Assembly (NCBI GenBank): GCA_945860165.1 | Contig: CAMAPL010000007.1 | Span: forward strand, 1 to 64,000 | Source of the DNA: Rhizobium sp. Q54 | GTDB taxonomy: Bacteria; Pseudomonadota; Alphaproteobacteria; Micropepsales; Micropepsaceae | DNA length: 64,000 nt | Direction: 5' to 3' | Shown here: positions 29,887-39,464 of the stretch, one piece after another | Position numbering within the stretch: the first letter of the stretch is position 1 | How the letters are laid out: each line of letters opens with the position of its first letter | Position numbers and translations under genes: made by a program | Notes under the pieces: generated by a model | Databases searched by the model: none | Told to the model about the DNA's origin: nothing | Seen by the model: the letters and a program-made list of their open reading frames with translations, nothing else

Positions 29887-30306
29887 CCAGAAAGGCCGAA
29901 AATCACCCTCCCGGCACGGGTGGGCAGATATTTTTTGCGGATTCGTCACCGGGCGGGTCGCGTAACGGCCTGATTTCGTGCGGGAAATCGGCTGGCCGGG
30001 GGCGGAATAAGCCGGAAACCCGGCTTTTGCTCCAAGCCGGCCGTTACGGATACAGAAAGCTTTTACGGATTAACCATGGGGCGTCGCATCAACGAGATAC
30101 AACCCATGGTTATTTCACACGCCATAATTATCGAAATGTACAATTCCAGATTGTATATCGCCACCGCACCTGCGTTGACAGGCGGCGGAGGCTTCGACGA
30201 GTGTCACGCCCCGTTTGCCGACACCCCATCGCCGGACACCTTACTAGAGCGCGCCGCGACCCCAGATAAGCCCCTTCCTTCCCCAACATTAGGTTCTATT
30301 TCCTAG
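29887..30306. other. 420-base gap between dprA and topA
   Basis: No convincing gene was found. The first half is GC-rich with small inverted repeats (for example CCCGGCACGGG near 29911); the second half is more AT-rich and holds the inverted repeat listed next. It presumably contains the topA promoter; TTGACA at 30176-30181 is a possible -35 box, but no good -10 box follows it at the usual spacing. Confidence 0.5.
30070..30112. promoter_or_regulatory. Inverted repeat with TTAACCAT motifs upstream of topA
   Basis: TAACCATGGG (30071-30080) and CCCATGGTTA (30103-30112) are perfect inverted copies 22 bases apart. With the preceding T the left copy contains TTAACCAT, a sequence known as a CtrA half-site in alphaproteobacteria, and the right copy carries most of its complement. 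This may be a paired binding site or an RNA hairpin. It is about 195 bases before topA. Confidence 0.4.
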
Positions 30307-32970
30307 ATGAATGTCCTGATCGTCGAGTCCCCCGGCAAGGTCAAAGCCATCAACAAGTATCTGGGCAGCAATTATAAAGTGCTGGCCAGCTTCGGGCATA
30401 TCCGCGACCTGCCGTCCAAGGACGGCTCGGTGAAGCCGGACGACGATTTCTCCATGGTCTGGGATGTGGATGCCCGGGCCGCGTCCAAGATCAAGGACAT
30501 CGCGGCCGCCATGAAAGGCGCCGACAAGCTGATCCTGGCCACCGACCCTGACCGCGAGGGCGAGGCGATTTCCTGGCACATATTAGAAGTGCTGAAGAGC
30601 AAGAACCTTATAGGCAAGATGCCGGTCGAGCGGGTGGCCTTCAACGCCATCACCAAGACTGCCGTCACCGAAGCCATCCTGCATCCCCGCGCCATCAACC
30701 AGGAACTGGTGGATGCCTATCTGGCCCGTCGCGCCCTGGACTATCTGGTGGGCTTCACCCTTTCGCCCGTCCTGTGGCGCAAGCTGCCGGGCGCGCGCTC
30801 AGCGGGACGCGTGCAGAGCGTGGCGCTACGCCTCGTGGTGGAACGCGAACAGGAAATCGAAGCCTTCAAGGCGCAGGAATACTGGTCGATCGACACCGAC
30901 CTGTCCGCCACTGGCGGCAGTTTCCAGACCCGGCTGGTACAGCTGGACGGCAAGAAGGTCGAAAAGCTGTCGCTGACCAACCAGGCCGATGCCGACCGCG
31001 CCGTCACCGCCATCAAGGCACAGTCCTTCAGCGTGGCATCGGTAGAAGCCAGCCCGGTCCGCGACAATCCCAAGCCGCCCTTCAAGACATCGACCCTGCA
31101 GCAGGAAGCCAGCCGCAAGCTGGGCTTCAATGTCAAGCGCACGATGCAGATCGCACAGGGCCTGTATGAAGGCGTAGAGATCGAAGGCGATGTCACCGGT
31201 CTGATCACCTATATGCGTACCGACGGCATCACCATGGTGGGCGAAGCCATCAATGAGTGCCGCGTCGTGATCGCCAGCCGTTACGGCCAGAAATACGTGC
31301 CGGGCAGCGCCCGCATCTATACCAACAACGCCGCCAACGCCCAGGAAGCGCATGAAGCGGTGCGCCCCACCAGCTTCGCCCGCTCGCCCGAGCAGATGGC
31401 CAAGTTCCTCGATGCCGATGCCGCCAAGCTGTACGAACTGGTGTGGAAGCGCGCCATGGCCAGCCAGATGGAAAGCGCCCAGCTAGAGCGCACCACGGTC
31501 GAAGTCCTGTCCGCCGACAAGAAGATCACCCTGCGCGCCACCGGCACCGTTACCCTGTTCGACGGCTATCAGGTTCTGTACCAGGAAGGTCAGGATGATG
31601 CCGATGACGAAAGCGGTTCGCGCCTGCCCAAGCTGACCGCCGGCGACGCCACCAGCGTGGACAGCATCAATCCGGCGCAGCACTTCACCGAACCGCCGCC
31701 GCGCTATTCCGAAGCCAGCCTAGTCAAGAAGATGGAAGAGCTGGGCATCGGCCGCCCTTCCACCTACGCCTCGATCCTGTCCACCCTGCGCGACCGCGCC
31801 TATGTGCGCATGGACCGCCAGCGCTTCATTCCCGAAGACAAGGGCCGACTGGTCACCACATTCCTCAACAGATTCTTCAAGCGTTATGTCGCCTATGACT
31901 TCACCGCCGATCTCGAGGAAAGGCTGGATGAGGTTTCCGCGGGTAACCTGAACTGGAAACAATTGCTGCGCGATTTCTGGACGGACTTCTCAGCCAATGT
32001 CGGCGAGACCAAGGATCTCAAAATCCGCGATGTCATCGACGAACTCGACATGGTTCTGTCGGCGCACATCTTCCCGCCGGGCGAAGAAGGCGTAGACCCG
32101 CGCAAATGCCCGTCCTGCGAAAACGGCCGCTTGAATCTCAAGCTGGGCCGATTCGGCGCCTTTGTCGGCTGCTCTAACTATCCGGAATGCAAGTTCACCC
32201 GCCAGATCGGCGCCAAGCCGGGTGACGGCGATGCCGGCCCGGTGGAAATTGGTCTGTTCCCCGAGAGCGAAGACATGATCACCCTGCGCACGGGGCGCTT
32301 CGGACCCTATGTCCAGCGCGGCGAAGGCGAAAAACCCAAGCGCAGTGGCCTGCCCAAGGGCACCGACAAGAGCGATGTCGACCTGGAACTGGCGGTCAAG
32401 CTTCTGTCGCTGCCGCGCGAAGTCGGCCTGCATCCGGAAGACGGCAAGAAGATCACGTCCAACTTCGGACGCTTTGGACCTTATGTTTATCACGACGGCA
32501 TCTATGCCTCGCTGCCCTCGCCCGAGGATGTGTTTGAGATCGGGCTGAATCATGCCGTCACCCTGATCGCCGAGAAAAAGGCCAAGGGTCCGGGCCGTCG
32601 CGGCTCGCAGACCCTGAAGGATCTTGGCGCGGCACCGGACGGCAAGCCGATCAAGGTGCTCAAGGGCAAGTTCGGTCCCTATGTCAGCGATGGCGAAACC
32701 AACGCCACCCTGCCCGAAGGCACCGAGCCCGAAGGCGTGACCATGGAACAGGCGCTGGTGCTGATCGCCGAACGCGCGGCCAAGGGCGGCAAGAAAAAGA
32801 AGCCCGCAAGGGCCGTGAAAGCGGCCAAACCAAAGGCTGAGAAAAAAGAGAAGGCTGCGCCCAAAAAGGCGGCGGCCAAAACCCCAAGCAAAAAGAAAGC
32901 TGCCGCCCCCAAGGGCAAGGCTCCGGCATCCGGCAAAAAAGCCAAAGAGCCCGAGCTGGCAGGCGAATAG
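30307..32970 (+). CDS. topA: DNA topoisomerase I
   Basis: TopA relaxes negative supercoils by a type IA mechanism. The 887-residue protein has the TOPRIM domain at 1-115 (MNVLIVESPGKVKAINKYLG; DPDREGEAISWHI), the catalytic tyrosine in GLITYMRTDGI near residue 303, and RPSTYASILSTLRDRAYV. A zinc ribbon (CPSCENGRLNL...VGCSNYPEC) lies at about 600-630, then further C-terminal repeat domains. The last 70 residues are lysine/alanine-rich and disordered, a DNA-binding tail common in this class. rnr follows after 3 bases. Confidence 0.96.
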   Translation: MNVLIVESPGKVKAINKYLGSNYKVLASFGHIRDLPSKDGSVKPDDDFSMVWDVDARAASKIKDIAAAMKGADKLILATDPDREGEAISWHILEVLKSKNLIGKMPVERVAFNAITKTAVTEAILHPRAINQELVDAYLARRALDYLVGFTLSPVLWRKLPGARSAGRVQSVALRLVVEREQEIEAFKAQEYWSIDTDLSATGGSFQTRLVQLDGKKVEKLSLTNQADADRAVTAIKAQSFSVASVEASPVRDNPKPPFKTSTLQQEASRKLGFNVKRTMQIAQGLYEGVEIEGDVTGLITYMRTDGITMVGEAINECRVVIASRYGQKYVPGSARIYTNNAANAQEAHEAVRPTSFARSPEQMAKFLDADAAKLYELVWKRAMASQMESAQLERTTVEVLSADKKITLRATGTVTLFDGYQVLYQEGQDDADDESGSRLPKLTAGDATSVDSINPAQHFTEPPPRYSEASLVKKMEELGIGRPSTYASILSTLRDRAYVRMDRQRFIPEDKGRLVTTFLNRFFKRYVAYDFTADLEERLDEVSAGNLNWKQLLRDFWTDFSANVGETKDLKIRDVIDELDMVLSAHIFPPGEEGVDPRKCPSCENGRLNLKLGRFGAFVGCSNYPECKFTRQIGAKPGDGDAGPVEIGLFPESEDMITLRTGRFGPYVQRGEGEKPKRSGLPKGTDKSDVDLELAVKLLSLPREVGLHPEDGKKITSNFGRFGPYVYHDGIYASLPSPEDVFEIGLNHAVTLIAEKKAKGPGRRGSQTLKDLGAAPDGKPIKVLKGKFGPYVSDGETNATLPEGTEPEGVTMEQALVLIAERAAKGGKKKKPARAVKAAKPKAEKKEKAAPKKAAAKTPSKKKAAAPKGKAPASGKKAKEPELAGE

Positions 32971-32973
32971 GAA

Positions 32974-35217
32974 TTGAAGAAACCAAAATCTCCGACCAAC
33001 ACGCGCGTCATGGACAAGGCGCGGGTGCTCGAACTGCTGGCCACCAAGGCCGGCGCCAACAAGCGCGACCTCGCCAGGCTCCTGGGCCTGAAAGGTTCAG
33101 ATCGCATCGTCCTCAAACGCATCCTGAAAGAATTGGAAGCGGACGGCACCATCGAAGGCCGCCAGAAACAGGGCTTCATCAAGCGCGGCGAACTGCCGGA
33201 CGTCGGCATCGTGGAAATCACCGGTGTCGATGAGGATGGTGAAATGCTGGCACGGCCACTGGCCTGGGACAGCAACGAAGAGCCCCCGACAATCTATGTC
33301 CAGCCGCCCAAGGATGGCAGCGCGCCCGGCCCCGGCGACCGGCTGCTGGCGCGTCTGGAGCGCCACGGGGAATCCTACGAGGCCCATGTCATCCGACGGC
33401 TGGAGCAGGAAATCCAGACCAAGCTGATCGGCGTGCTGCGCGACTCCCCATCCACCGGCTGGCGGCTGGTGCCGATCAACAAGAAAGAGCGCACCGAATA
33501 TGCCCTGGACAAATCCGATCTAGGCGGCGCCAAGCACAATGAACTGGTGGCGGCAGAGCCCCAGCCGGGCCGGATCGCCGGTTTCAGCCGCGTAAAAGTC
33601 ATCGAGCGCATAGGCAGCATGGATTCGCCCCGAACCATCAGCCTGATCGCCATTCACGACCATGGCATTACAACCGAATTTCCCACTGCGGTGATCGAGG
33701 ACGCCAAGGCGGCACAGCCGATCGATCCGCGCGGCCGGACCGACCTGCGCGCCATTCCGCTGGTCACCATCGATCCGCCCGATGCGCGCGATCATGACGA
33801 TGCGGTATGGGCCGGGCTGGATGACGACGAACGCAATCCGGGCGGCCACATCGTGCTGGTCGCCATTGCCGATGTCGCCCATTACGTCACCACTGGTTCG
33901 GCGCTGGACAAGGAAGCCCTCAAGCGCGGCAACAGCGCCTATTTCCCCGACCGGGTGGTGCCGATGCTGCCCGAGGAACTGTCGGCCGATCTCTGTTCCC
34001 TGAAGGAAGACGTGGACCGGCCCTGTCTTGTGGCGCGCATGGTGTTCGATCGCCATGGCCACAAGAAAAGCCACACCTTCCTGCGCGCGGTGATGCGCTC
34101 GGCGGCGCGGCTGACATATGCCCAGGCGCAGGCTGCGTTCGACGGCAATCCCCATGAGGGCATGACCGCGACCGTGAAGAAAACCCTGGCGGATGTCTGG
34201 GCGGCGTATCAATCGCTGAACATCGCCCGCGCCAAGCGCGATCCGCTGGACCTCGACCTGCCGGAACGGCGCGTCATTCTGGGCGCGGACGGCAAGGTGG
34301 CGTCCATCGCCTATCGCGAGCGGCTGGAATCAATGAAGCTGATCGAAGAATTCATGGTTCTGGCCAATGTCGCGGCCGCCGAAGCGCTGGAGAAAGCCCG
34401 GACGCCGCTGATCTACCGGGTGCATGACACGCCATCGAAGGAAAAACTGTTCGCCTTTTCCGATTTCCTGCGCACCCTGAACATCACCTTCACCAAGGGC
34501 CAGGTGATGCAGCCCAGCGCCTTCAACCGCATTCTCGGCCAGGCCAAAGGTACGCCGAACGAGGCGGTTATGAATGACGTGGTGCTGCGCAGCCAGGCGC
34601 AGGCTATCTATGACCCGGCCAATATCGGCCACTTCGGCCTGAACCTGGCGAAATACGCCCACTTCACCTCGCCGATCCGCCGCTATGCCGACCTGATCGT
34701 GCACCGCGCACTGATCCGCGCCTTCGAGCTGGGCGAAGGCGGACTGACCGAACGCGAGATGACGACCCTGGCCGGCACTGCCGAGCACATCACCATCACC
34801 GAACGCCGCGCCATGGCGGCGGAACGCGACTCGACCGACCGCTATGTTGCCGCCTTCATGGAAGATCGCATCGGGCAAAGTTTCGACGCCCGCGTCACCG
34901 GCGTCACCCGCTTTGGCCTGTTTGTGCGGCTGGCGGATTCCGGCGCCGAAGGCCTGATCCCCATCCGCTCGCTGGGAGCCGACTATTTCCATCACGACGA
35001 AAAGCGCCAGGCGCTGATCGGTCAGCGCACCCATGTCAGCTATGGCATGGGTGCCCCGCTGGCAGTGAAGCTGCTGGAAGCCGCCCCCCTGACCGGCGGC
35101 CTGAGATTCGCGCTGGCGGACGGATCGGGGGATGCCCCCGTGCGGAGCGGCAAACCGCCCGCCGGCAAACCCGGAAAACGTCCCAACAAGGACCGTTTTC
35201 GGGGGAAAAAACGCTGA
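32974..35217 (+). CDS. rnr: Ribonuclease R
   Basis: RNase R is a 3'-5' exoribonuclease that degrades structured RNA. The 747-residue protein has an N-terminal winged helix (LLATKAGANKRDLARLLGLK), cold-shock-type OB folds, the RNB catalytic domain at about 250-590 (TIDPPDARDHDDAVWAGLDD with clustered Asp ligands) and an S1 domain at about 635-715 (VTGVTRFGLFVRLADSGAEG), followed by a basic tail. The start is TTG at 32974 behind AGGAA, three bases after topA; an ATG at 33010 is the alternative. Confidence 0.94.
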   Translation: MKKPKSPTNTRVMDKARVLELLATKAGANKRDLARLLGLKGSDRIVLKRILKELEADGTIEGRQKQGFIKRGELPDVGIVEITGVDEDGEMLARPLAWDSNEEPPTIYVQPPKDGSAPGPGDRLLARLERHGESYEAHVIRRLEQEIQTKLIGVLRDSPSTGWRLVPINKKERTEYALDKSDLGGAKHNELVAAEPQPGRIAGFSRVKVIERIGSMDSPRTISLIAIHDHGITTEFPTAVIEDAKAAQPIDPRGRTDLRAIPLVTIDPPDARDHDDAVWAGLDDDERNPGGHIVLVAIADVAHYVTTGSALDKEALKRGNSAYFPDRVVPMLPEELSADLCSLKEDVDRPCLVARMVFDRHGHKKSHTFLRAVMRSAARLTYAQAQAAFDGNPHEGMTATVKKTLADVWAAYQSLNIARAKRDPLDLDLPERRVILGADGKVASIAYRERLESMKLIEEFMVLANVAAAEALEKARTPLIYRVHDTPSKEKLFAFSDFLRTLNITFTKGQVMQPSAFNRILGQAKGTPNEAVMNDVVLRSQAQAIYDPANIGHFGLNLAKYAHFTSPIRRYADLIVHRALIRAFELGEGGLTEREMTTLAGTAEHITITERRAMAAERDSTDRYVAAFMEDRIGQSFDARVTGVTRFGLFVRLADSGAEGLIPIRSLGADYFHHDEKRQALIGQRTHVSYGMGAPLAVKLLEAAPLTGGLRFALADGSGDAPVRSGKPPAGKPGKRPNKDRFRGKKR

Positions 35218-35242
35218 TTTCCGCCATTTTTGGTTGATTTGC

Positions 35243-35272
35243 TTGACAGGACGGGGGCTTATCCCCCATTAC
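35243..35272 (+). promoter_or_regulatory. Promoter upstream of rpmG
   Basis: TTGACA at 35243-35248 is followed after 18 bases by CATTAC (35267-35272). It lies 35 bases before the rpmG start, in the 89-base gap after rnr, and would let rpmG be transcribed on its own. Confidence 0.45.
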
Positions 35273-35306
35273 CCGGCCCCTCGACCTGCCTTTTTTGGAG
35301 TCTCCC

Positions 35307-35474
35307 ATGGCGAAGCCGACCACCGCGAAAATCCGCCTCAACAGCGAAAGTGGCAGCGGCTTTTTCTATGTCACCAAGAAGAACACCCGCACCATGACCG
35401 AGAAGTTCTCGATCAAAAAGTACGACCCGGTGCTGCGCAAGCATGTCGAATTCAAGGAAGGCAAGATCAAGTAA
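35307..35474 (+). CDS. rpmG: 50S ribosomal protein L33
   Basis: The 55-residue protein reads [20 protein letters not shown] at the start and ends [11 protein letters not shown], matching the cysteine-free (zinc-independent) L33 of proteobacteria. It has a TTGGAG ribosome site 6 bases before the ATG. Confidence 0.95.
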   Translation: MAKPTTAKIRLNSESGSGFFYVTKKNTRTMTEKFSIKKYDPVLRKHVEFKEGKIK

Positions 35475-35514
35475 GCTGTTCGCTTATTTGATCTAAGACG
35501 CTAGCCTTGCGCGC

Positions 35515-35661
35515 ATGCAGCGCGCCCTTTCCCGGCTTTTCAGTGAGACGTTTGATGTTCTGATCGTCGGCGGCGGCGCCACCGGCTGCTTCACCGCGCG
35601 CGATGCCAGCCTGCGCGGGGCGAGTGCCCATGCCAACGCATTTCGCCCGGCTTTGGATTAG
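35515..35661 (+). pseudogene. N-terminal remnant of an FAD-dependent oxidoreductase (GlpD-like)
   Basis: ATG 35515 opens a 48-codon frame with SETFDVLIVGGGATGCFTAR followed by DASLRG, the dinucleotide-binding start of the GlpD/DAO superfamily. In that family a beta strand (VALVE) and the GTS loop should follow; here the similarity stops after LRG and the frame ends at TAG 35661. At least 400 residues are missing, so this is a deletion remnant. Its end overlaps the convergent hypothetical gene by 4 bases, which probably marks the deletion join. Confidence 0.6.
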
Positions 35662-35894
35662 TGGATAGAGATACGCCCCTCGGGGTCGACGCGGCCTGAA
35701 TGAATATCACCCAGCAGGACCAGCATCACGAACCAGAACTGGGCGCGCTCATGGGCGCCTTCGGCTTCCAGGGTCATCACCGCGCGGCTAGCATAATCGG
35801 AAGCCGCCGCGCCATGCTCCGCCGCAAGGTCGCCCGCCATACGATAAAGATCACCGGTCATCATAGTCATAAGGAAAGCATGGCAGGCCTGCAT
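35658..35894 (-). CDS. Conserved small alphaproteobacterial protein, function unknown
   Basis: The 78-residue frame encodes MTGDLYRMAGDLAAEHGAAA, then YASRAVMTLEAEGAHERAQF and a C-terminus GRVDPEGRISIH. This pattern of two helices and a WF motif is familiar from small uncharacterised proteins of alphaproteobacteria. Several ATG codons are possible starts (35894, 35870, 35864, 35861); the conserved part begins at the later ones. No signal peptide or membrane segment. Confidence 0.65.
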   Translation of the reverse strand: MQACHAFLMTMMTGDLYRMAGDLAAEHGAAASDYASRAVMTLEAEGAHERAQFWFVMLVLLGDIHSGRVDPEGRISIH

Positions 35895-36004
35895 GAACGC
35901 AGGCTTAACCGAGCGTTTGTATTGATATTTCAGATAGTTATACGGGAATTACACCTGTACGCCGTGATTTGCTATATACTCCATTCAACAAGCGTGGATT
36001 TCTC

Positions 36005-37201
36005 GTGCGCGGCAAAAGCATCCTTCTGATCATCGGCGGCGGCATCGCGGCGTACAAAGCCCTCGAGCTGGTGCGCCGTCTTGCTGAGCGTGGCGTCACG
36101 ACGCGCGCCATCCTCACCAAAGCGGGCGCGGAGTTTGTCACCCCGCTCTCGGTCTCGGCGCTGACCGGGGAGAAAATCTATAGCGATCTTTTCAGCCTGA
36201 CCGACGAAGCGCAGATGGGCCATATCCAGCTGTCGCGCAGCGCCGACCTGGTGGTGGTGGCGCCGGCCACCGCCGATCTGATGGCCAAAATGGCGAACGG
36301 GTTGGCGAACGACCTGGCCTCTACCACCCTGCTGGCGACCGACAAGCGCGTGCTGATGGCGCCGGCGATGAATTTGCGGATGTGGCAGAGCGCATCGGTG
36401 AAACGCAACGCCGAACTCCTGAAAAAAGACGGCGTGGTGTTCGTTGGTCCCAATGACGGCGAGATGGCCTGCGGCGAATTCGGGCCCGGCCGCATGGCCG
36501 AGCCACTGGAGATCGTCGCTGCCATCGAACAGGCGCTGACCGTGCATGGTCCGCTGGCGGGTATGCGGGCGCTGGTGACGGCGGGACCAACCCGCGAGCC
36601 GGTAGACCCGGTGCGCTTCCTAGCCAACCAGTCCAGCGGCAAGCAGGGCTATGCCATCGCAGACGCGCTGGCGCGGGCTGGCGCCGAAATCACACTAATT
36701 TCCGGGCCGGTCACGCTCGCCGCGCCGCAAGGCGTCAAACTTCAGCGCGTCACCACGGCGCGCGAAATGCTGGCGGCCTGCGAAGCCGCCCTGCCCGCCG
36801 ATGTGCTGGTGATGGCGGCGGCGGTGGCCGACTGGCGGCCCGATTTCGTCGCCAGCAGCAAGATCAAGAAAAGCACCGACCGCGTGGTGCCGCTGATCAA
36901 GCTGGTGGAAAATCCCGACATATTGGCGACCCTGGCGGCCCATGCGGCGCGGCCACGGCTGGTGATCGGCTTTGCTGCCGAGACCGACGATGTGGTGCAG
37001 AACGCGGTGGCCAAGCGCGCACGCAAGGGCGCGGACTGGATCATCGCCAATGATGTTTCGGGCGACGTGATGGGCGGCGAACGCAACCGGGTGCACTTGA
37101 TAAGCGAGGCCGGCATCGAAGACTGGCCCGACATGACAAAAGGCGAAGTGGGATTGCTGCTGGCGGCCCGTATCGCGGAGAAGCTCAAAGGAGCCGCATG
37201 A
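36005..37201 (+). CDS. coaBC: Bifunctional phosphopantothenoylcysteine synthetase/decarboxylase
   Basis: CoaBC carries out two successive steps of coenzyme A synthesis. The flavin-binding CoaC domain comes first ([28 protein letters not shown], active-site [13 protein letters not shown]), the CoaB domain second ([31 protein letters not shown]). GTG 36005 is proposed as start (398 residues) because the family begins directly before ILLIIGGG and GTGGA lies 8 bases upstream. A TTG at 35969 would add 12 residues. A possible -10 box TATACT lies at 35975-35980. The stop overlaps dut. Confidence 0.93.
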   Translation: MRGKSILLIIGGGIAAYKALELVRRLAERGVTTRAILTKAGAEFVTPLSVSALTGEKIYSDLFSLTDEAQMGHIQLSRSADLVVVAPATADLMAKMANGLANDLASTTLLATDKRVLMAPAMNLRMWQSASVKRNAELLKKDGVVFVGPNDGEMACGEFGPGRMAEPLEIVAAIEQALTVHGPLAGMRALVTAGPTREPVDPVRFLANQSSGKQGYAIADALARAGAEITLISGPVTLAAPQGVKLQRVTTAREMLAACEAALPADVLVMAAAVADWRPDFVASSKIKKSTDRVVPLIKLVENPDILATLAAHAARPRLVIGFAAETDDVVQNAVAKRARKGADWIIANDVSGDVMGGERNRVHLISEAGIEDWPDMTKGEVGLLLAARIAEKLKGAA

Positions 37202-37650
37202 AAGTCGGGATCAAGAAATTGCCGAACGGGGCCGACCTGCCCCTGCCCCATTACGCCACGCCGGGATCGGCGGGGCTGGACCTGCTGGCGGCAACCGACA
37301 GCGAGATCGCGCTGGCGCCCGGCGCGCGCTTGGCAGTTCCGACCGGCATCGCCATCGAACTGCCGCTGGGGGTCGAGGCGCAGGTGCGGCCCCGCTCCGG
37401 CCTGGCGCTCAACCACGGCATCACCTGCCTGAATGCGCCCGGCACCATCGACAGCGACTATCGCGGCGAGATCAAGGCCATCCTGATCAATCACAGCGAT
37501 ACGGTGTTCAAAATCACCCGCGGCATGAAGATCGCCCAGATGGTGATCGCCCGCCACGAACAGGCCGAACTTGTGGAAGTAGAAGCATTGGGCGAAAGCG
37601 AGCGCGGCGCGGGCGGCTTCGGCTCTACGGGCATGACGGTCAAAGTCTGA
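37198..37650 (+). CDS. dut: dUTP diphosphatase
   Basis: Dut hydrolyses dUTP to dUMP, keeping uracil out of DNA and feeding thymidylate synthesis. The 150-residue trimeric dUTPase shows its motifs in order: [37 protein letters not shown] and [13 protein letters not shown] overlaps the coaBC stop. Functionally it complements the uracil-DNA glycosylase at 14.6 kb. Confidence 0.96.
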   Translation: MKVGIKKLPNGADLPLPHYATPGSAGLDLLAATDSEIALAPGARLAVPTGIAIELPLGVEAQVRPRSGLALNHGITCLNAPGTIDSDYRGEIKAILINHSDTVFKITRGMKIAQMVIARHEQAELVEVEALGESERGAGGFGSTGMTVKV

Positions 37651-38099
37651 TGTTGAAACTGTCGCGCAAAACCCTGCTGGCGCTGGAGGCGGTGATCGAC
37701 ATCGCCTTCAACGCCCGGCCCGAACCGGTGCAGGCCAAGGAAATCACCGCCCGCCAAGGTGTGCCGCAACGCTATCTGGAACAGGTGATGCAGCAGCTCG
37801 TGCGCGCCGGTATCCTCAAGGGCGTACGCGGTCCGCGCGGCGGCTATCGCCTGGCGCGCGAGCGGCGGCGCATTTCGGTGGGCGATGTCGTGCGGGTGGC
37901 CGAAAGCATCGAGGACGATGAAGAGAAACACTCGCCCCGCTCCGACCTGGGCCAGCGCATTGTCGCGCCCTTTGTCGTTACCCTGCAGGACGAACTGATG
38001 ACGCGGCTGGATTCGGTCTCCATCGAAGACCTGTGCCAGCGGGCACGTCATGCCGGCGTCGAAGCCGGTGCCGAGAACAGCGCCGATTTCACTATTTAG
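37650..38099 (+). CDS. Rrf2-family transcriptional regulator
   Basis: The 149-residue protein has the Rrf2 winged helix at about 1-80 (QAKEITARQGVPQRYLEQVM as recognition region; GVRGPRGGYRLARERRRI as wing). It lacks the three clustered cysteines that hold the Fe-S cluster in IscR and RirA; the only cysteine is in EDLCQRARHAG. That and its place 45 bases before cysK make a CymR-like regulator of cysteine synthesis the best guess. The start overlaps the dut stop by one base. Confidence 0.82.
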   Translation: MLKLSRKTLLALEAVIDIAFNARPEPVQAKEITARQGVPQRYLEQVMQQLVRAGILKGVRGPRGGYRLARERRRISVGDVVRVAESIEDDEEKHSPRSDLGQRIVAPFVVTLQDELMTRLDSVSIEDLCQRARHAGVEAGAENSADFTI

Positions 38100-38144
38100 G
38101 AGCATCGGCGAAAGCCGGAGCGATCAATTTTAAGGAGTAGCGAT

Positions 38145-39104
38145 ATGGAACAGGGCAAGCCGGGACGCGGACGCATCTATGACTCGATCACCCAGACTAT
38201 CGGCGACACGCCGCTGGTGCGGATGAACCGCATGCCCAGGGACGTCGGCGCCAAGGCCGACATCCTGCTGAAGCTGGAATTCTTCAACCCGATCTCCTCG
38301 GTCAAGGACCGGATCGGCGTCAGCATGGTCGAGGCGCTGGAAAAACAGGGCATCATCACGCCCGGCCAGACCACGCTGATCGAACCGACCAGCGGCAATA
38401 CCGGCATCGCGCTTGCCTTTGTCGCCGCCGCCAAGGGCTACAAGTTGATCCTGGTGATGCCGGAATCCATGTCGCTTGAACGGCGCAAGATGCTGATGAT
38501 CCTGGGGGCGCAGATCGAACTGACCGAGGCCGCCAAGGGCATGAAGGGCGCCATCGCCCGCGCCCATATGCTGGTGGCGGAACATCCCGGCGCCGTGATC
38601 CCGCAGCAGTTCGAAAATCCCGCCAACCCGGAAATCCACCGCCAGACCACAGCGGAGGAAATCTGGAACGACACGCAAGGCAAGGTGGACATCGTCATCA
38701 GCGGCATCGGCACCGGCGGCACCATAACCGGTGTGGGTCAGGTGCTGAAGGCCAGGAAGCCGTCGGTGCAGATGATCGCGCTCGAGCCGGAAGACAGCCC
38801 CGTCCTGTCGGGCGGCGCGCCGGGACCACACAAGATCCAGGGCATCGGCGCCGGCTTTGTCCCCGCCATCCTGGACCGCAAGGTGATCGACGAGGTCATC
38901 ACCATCTCCAACGAAACAGCGCTTTCCACGGCGCGCAAGGCGGCACAGCTGGAAGGCATTCCGGTGGGCATTTCGTCCGGCGCGGCCATCGCGGCAGCGC
39001 TGGAAGTCGGCGCCCGCCCCGAAAATGCCGACAAGACCATCGTGGCGATCATCCCGTCTTTCGCGGAACGCTACCTGTCCACGGCGCTGTTCGAGGGACT
39101 TTAG
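38145..39104 (+). CDS. cysK: Cysteine synthase A
   Basis: O-acetylserine sulfhydrylase makes cysteine from O-acetylserine and sulfide with PLP. The 319-residue protein has the PLP lysine in [12 protein letters not shown], the substrate loop [13 protein letters not shown], the phosphate-binding [12 protein letters not shown] and [13 protein letters not shown]. It begins 45 bases after the Rrf2 gene with AAGGAG before ATG 38145. Regulation by that neighbour is likely but inferred. Confidence 0.95.
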   Translation: MEQGKPGRGRIYDSITQTIGDTPLVRMNRMPRDVGAKADILLKLEFFNPISSVKDRIGVSMVEALEKQGIITPGQTTLIEPTSGNTGIALAFVAAAKGYKLILVMPESMSLERRKMLMILGAQIELTEAAKGMKGAIARAHMLVAEHPGAVIPQQFENPANPEIHRQTTAEEIWNDTQGKVDIVISGIGTGGTITGVGQVLKARKPSVQMIALEPEDSPVLSGGAPGPHKIQGIGAGFVPAILDRKVIDEVITISNETALSTARKAAQLEGIPVGISSGAAIAAALEVGARPENADKTIVAIIPSFAERYLSTALFEGL

Positions 39105-39114
39105 CTTTAGTTCT

Positions 39115-39215
39115 TAGCGCGAGGGTTTTGCCCGCCGGGCAGGCGCGCGGAGCGATGTGGGCGAACAGTCCTTGAGCGACGCGAAACAAACCCGGAGGGC
39201 AAAAGGACCGCGCTA
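39115..39215. repeat. Palindromic intergenic repeat between cysK and the small membrane gene
   Basis: The left arm, starting TAGCGCGAGGGTTTTGCCCG (39115-39139), and the right arm 39191-39215, whose complement starts TAGCGCGGTCCTTTTGCCCT, form imperfect terminal inverted repeats around about 50 bases. The arrangement resembles short repeats scattered in alphaproteobacterial genomes. The right arm supplies the stop codon of the membrane gene at 39213. It differs in sequence from the copy A-D family. Confidence 0.65.
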
Positions 39216-39401
39216 GTTCACACGGATCGTGTTCAGCGACCCAATGATGCCGAAGGCCTGCAGCAGCCATAGCACAACGCAGATCACAAGCACGGCGTTC
39301 AGGATGGACTTAATCTTGCTGTCCATGGGGATGTAGGTGTTGACCAGCCAGAGCAGCGCGCCAACGACAATCAGAACGATCACAATGCTTAGCAGCGGCA
39401 T
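39213..39401 (-). CDS. Small two-helix membrane protein (Thivi_2564-like)
   Basis: The 62-residue product has two hydrophobic segments, LLSIVIVLIVVGALLWLVNT and ILNAVLVICVVLWLLQAFGI, separated by YIPMDSKIKS. This matches small membrane proteins of the Thivi_2564 type, of unknown function. ATG 39401 has AGGGAG 8 bases upstream. The stop codon lies in the neighbouring repeat. Confidence 0.75.
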   Translation of the reverse strand: MPLLSIVIVLIVVGALLWLVNTYIPMDSKIKSILNAVLVICVVLWLLQAFGIIGSLNTIRVN

Positions 39402-39464
39402 GAAATTCTCCCTCAAAATCTGGCTAAGCAACGGCCAGCTACGGGAGAAGTTCCCTCGCCGCCT

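Noticed and set aside
29887..30269. Continuation of the dprA frame past the winged-helix stop
   Set aside because: After the C9 tract this frame no longer resembles DprA; it is the out-of-frame tail, not a real C-terminal extension.
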